Source of the DNA: JAJVID01 sp963743425
GTDB taxonomy: Bacteria; Acidobacteriota; Blastocatellia; RBC074
Direction: 5' to 3'
Assembly: GCA_963743425.1 (NCBI GenBank)
Contig: CAVUPU010000001.1
Location: 868,001-932,000 of the forward strand
Length of the DNA: 64,000 nucleotides
Positions 63,261-64,000 of the stretch are shown in pieces; position 1 is the stretch's first letter; each line of letters begins with the position of its first letter. The position numbers were made by a program, and so were the translations under genes. The notes beneath the pieces were generated by a model. That model searched no databases, was not told where the DNA came from, and saw nothing but the letters and a program-made list of their open reading frames with translations.

Positions 63261-64000
63261 ATGAGGACGGTCAGGCGCGAAAGCCTCAAACTGAATCAGG
63301 CTAAATTCGAGGCTCTTCAGCGCATCGCTCGCGCTTTTGCCAACGACAAACAGGTCCACCTCGATTTTTATCAACATGATTTGAACTTTTCCGAGGCGCA
63401 AAGTTATCGGACTCGCCGGAACGAGTTGAAAGGCGCCAAGCATCATGCCACGACGCCTTTGTCTGTTCATGCCTCTGATCTGGCGGTCAAGGAAGCGTTT
63501 GAGACAGAAGTAAAATATTGGGCGGCGGTCGCGGCTGAGATTCATCCCCGAATCGCTTCGCGTCAATGGACTCCAGGGCAAAAGCATTACGCTTATTGGC
63601 TATTGTGTGATGAGCATCGCTTTTCGCTTTTGATTCTGGATCGAGCGCCAATTAACGAAAAGATCTCTCTGGCGGTTGGAGAGCGAAAGCAAGTTCAAAA
63701 TTATCTTCGTCGTCGCGCGAGACGGATCATGAAGGCGCGTCCGAGCGTCAAAATCGCTCGGAGCTTTGCGCTCGATAGTACGCTCTGGTAGTCCGGACGC
63801 TCGGCGGTCAAGGATTGGCGATTTCAACTTTGGAAAAAGGGAAACGGGTTTTCATTCCGTTGATGGGCGAAGGTGAGGTCAGCGGGAATATTCGCATCGT
63901 GCTCGTTCCTGAGCCGAGAAAAGTTGAGGCGCATATCAGTACGGAAGTCAAGGTTGTAGTTAACGCCTCGGAAAAAGTCATCGCCGCCGATGCGGGGCTG
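63261..64000 (+). pseudogene. TnpB-like (IS605 OrfB family) protein, frameshifted and cut by the window end
   Basis: Codons from ATG 63261 read LNQAKFEALQRIARAFANDKQVHLDFYQ, then HHATTPLSVHASDLAVKEAFETEVKYWAAV, as in the N-terminal part of IS605-OrfB/TnpB proteins, and stop at 63791. In another frame the homology goes on across the stop (LGGQGLAISTLEKGKRVFIPL, GNIRIVLVPEPRKVEAHI) and reaches VIAADAGL, which fits the first RuvC aspartate, at the window end. One base in the region 63780-63790 separates the frames. TnpB proteins are RNA-guided nucleases of mobile elements. This copy appears inactivated unless the shift is a sequencing error. Confidence 0.65.

Overview
The window looks like chromosomal DNA of a GC-rich, free-living Gram-negative soil bacterium. 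I favour an Acidobacteriota-type genome (Blastocatellia-like). The reasons are the DUF1800/DUF1501 pair, large modular secreted plant-polysaccharide hydrolases, Tat-exported Gfo/Idh/MocA and prenyltransferase-repeat proteins, an OmpA lipoprotein, RND efflux, and many unrelated long inverted repeats between genes. The phylum is an inference; no rRNA or tRNA gene is visible.

Layout. 1-13.4 kb is a secreted polysaccharide locus: DUF1800 protein with CHRD and Calx-beta-like repeats, DUF1501 protein, GH10 xylanase, GH9 endoglucanase with PA14, an ankyrin protein and a frameshifted GH113-like mannanase. The three hydrolases end in the same ~125-residue module, a candidate carbohydrate-binding domain. 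13.4-16.7 kb holds a DUF433/DUF5615 toxin-antitoxin-like pair and two overlapping prenyltransferase/squalene-oxidase-repeat proteins. 16.8-24.0 kb holds an RND pump with its adaptor, queA with an SDR, and a cupin-XRE regulator. 24.3-32.1 kb holds an M1-peptidase-like protein that has lost its zinc motif, a DNA alkylation repair pair (ogt and an Ada-AlkA fusion), a peptidoglycan-binding protein and an HtrA protease. 32.3-39.6 kb holds a Gfo/Idh/MocA oxidoreductase, a sulfatase, an orphan sugar-type ABC ATPase, a HicB/VapC-like pair and a sodium:solute symporter.

The most interesting part is 39.7-52.3 kb. Two identical 100-bp elements in opposite orientation, with 16-bp terminal inverted repeats, bracket a dense and largely overlapping gene cluster. 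It encodes two Rieske oxygenases, a plant-type ferredoxin, two different diiron proteins (one AurF-like), a fatty-acid-hydroxylase-like membrane enzyme, a GH3-family acyl-amino-acid ligase, a hexapeptide acyltransferase, an unknown protein, a SnoaL-like secreted protein, an N-acyl-amino-acid-deacylase-like amidohydrolase fused to a DUF962/Mpo1 domain, and a PAP2 phosphatase. Together these suggest oxidative tailoring of an acyl or amide (lipid-like) small molecule. A CTGTG-N16-CACAG site lies in both promoter regions of the cluster.

52.4-58.6 kb is a second, decaying minus-strand operon: a CBM48-like/gluconate-2-dehydrogenase-subunit-3 protein, a GMC oxidoreductase, two related cupin proteins (one with two frameshifts) and the 3' half of a GH13 glucan-active enzyme. 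59-64 kb holds hypothetical membrane and secreted proteins, an OmpA lipoprotein and, at the edge, remnants that look like an IS607-type element (TnpA tail and frameshifted TnpB).

A theme of the whole window is repeat colonisation. At least fifteen long inverted repeats of many families sit between genes, and several have become parts of coding ends (signal peptide of the GH113 gene, N-terminus of the sulfatase, C-termini of the PAP2 protein and of a small lipoprotein). All coordinates and comparisons were read by eye; no search was run.
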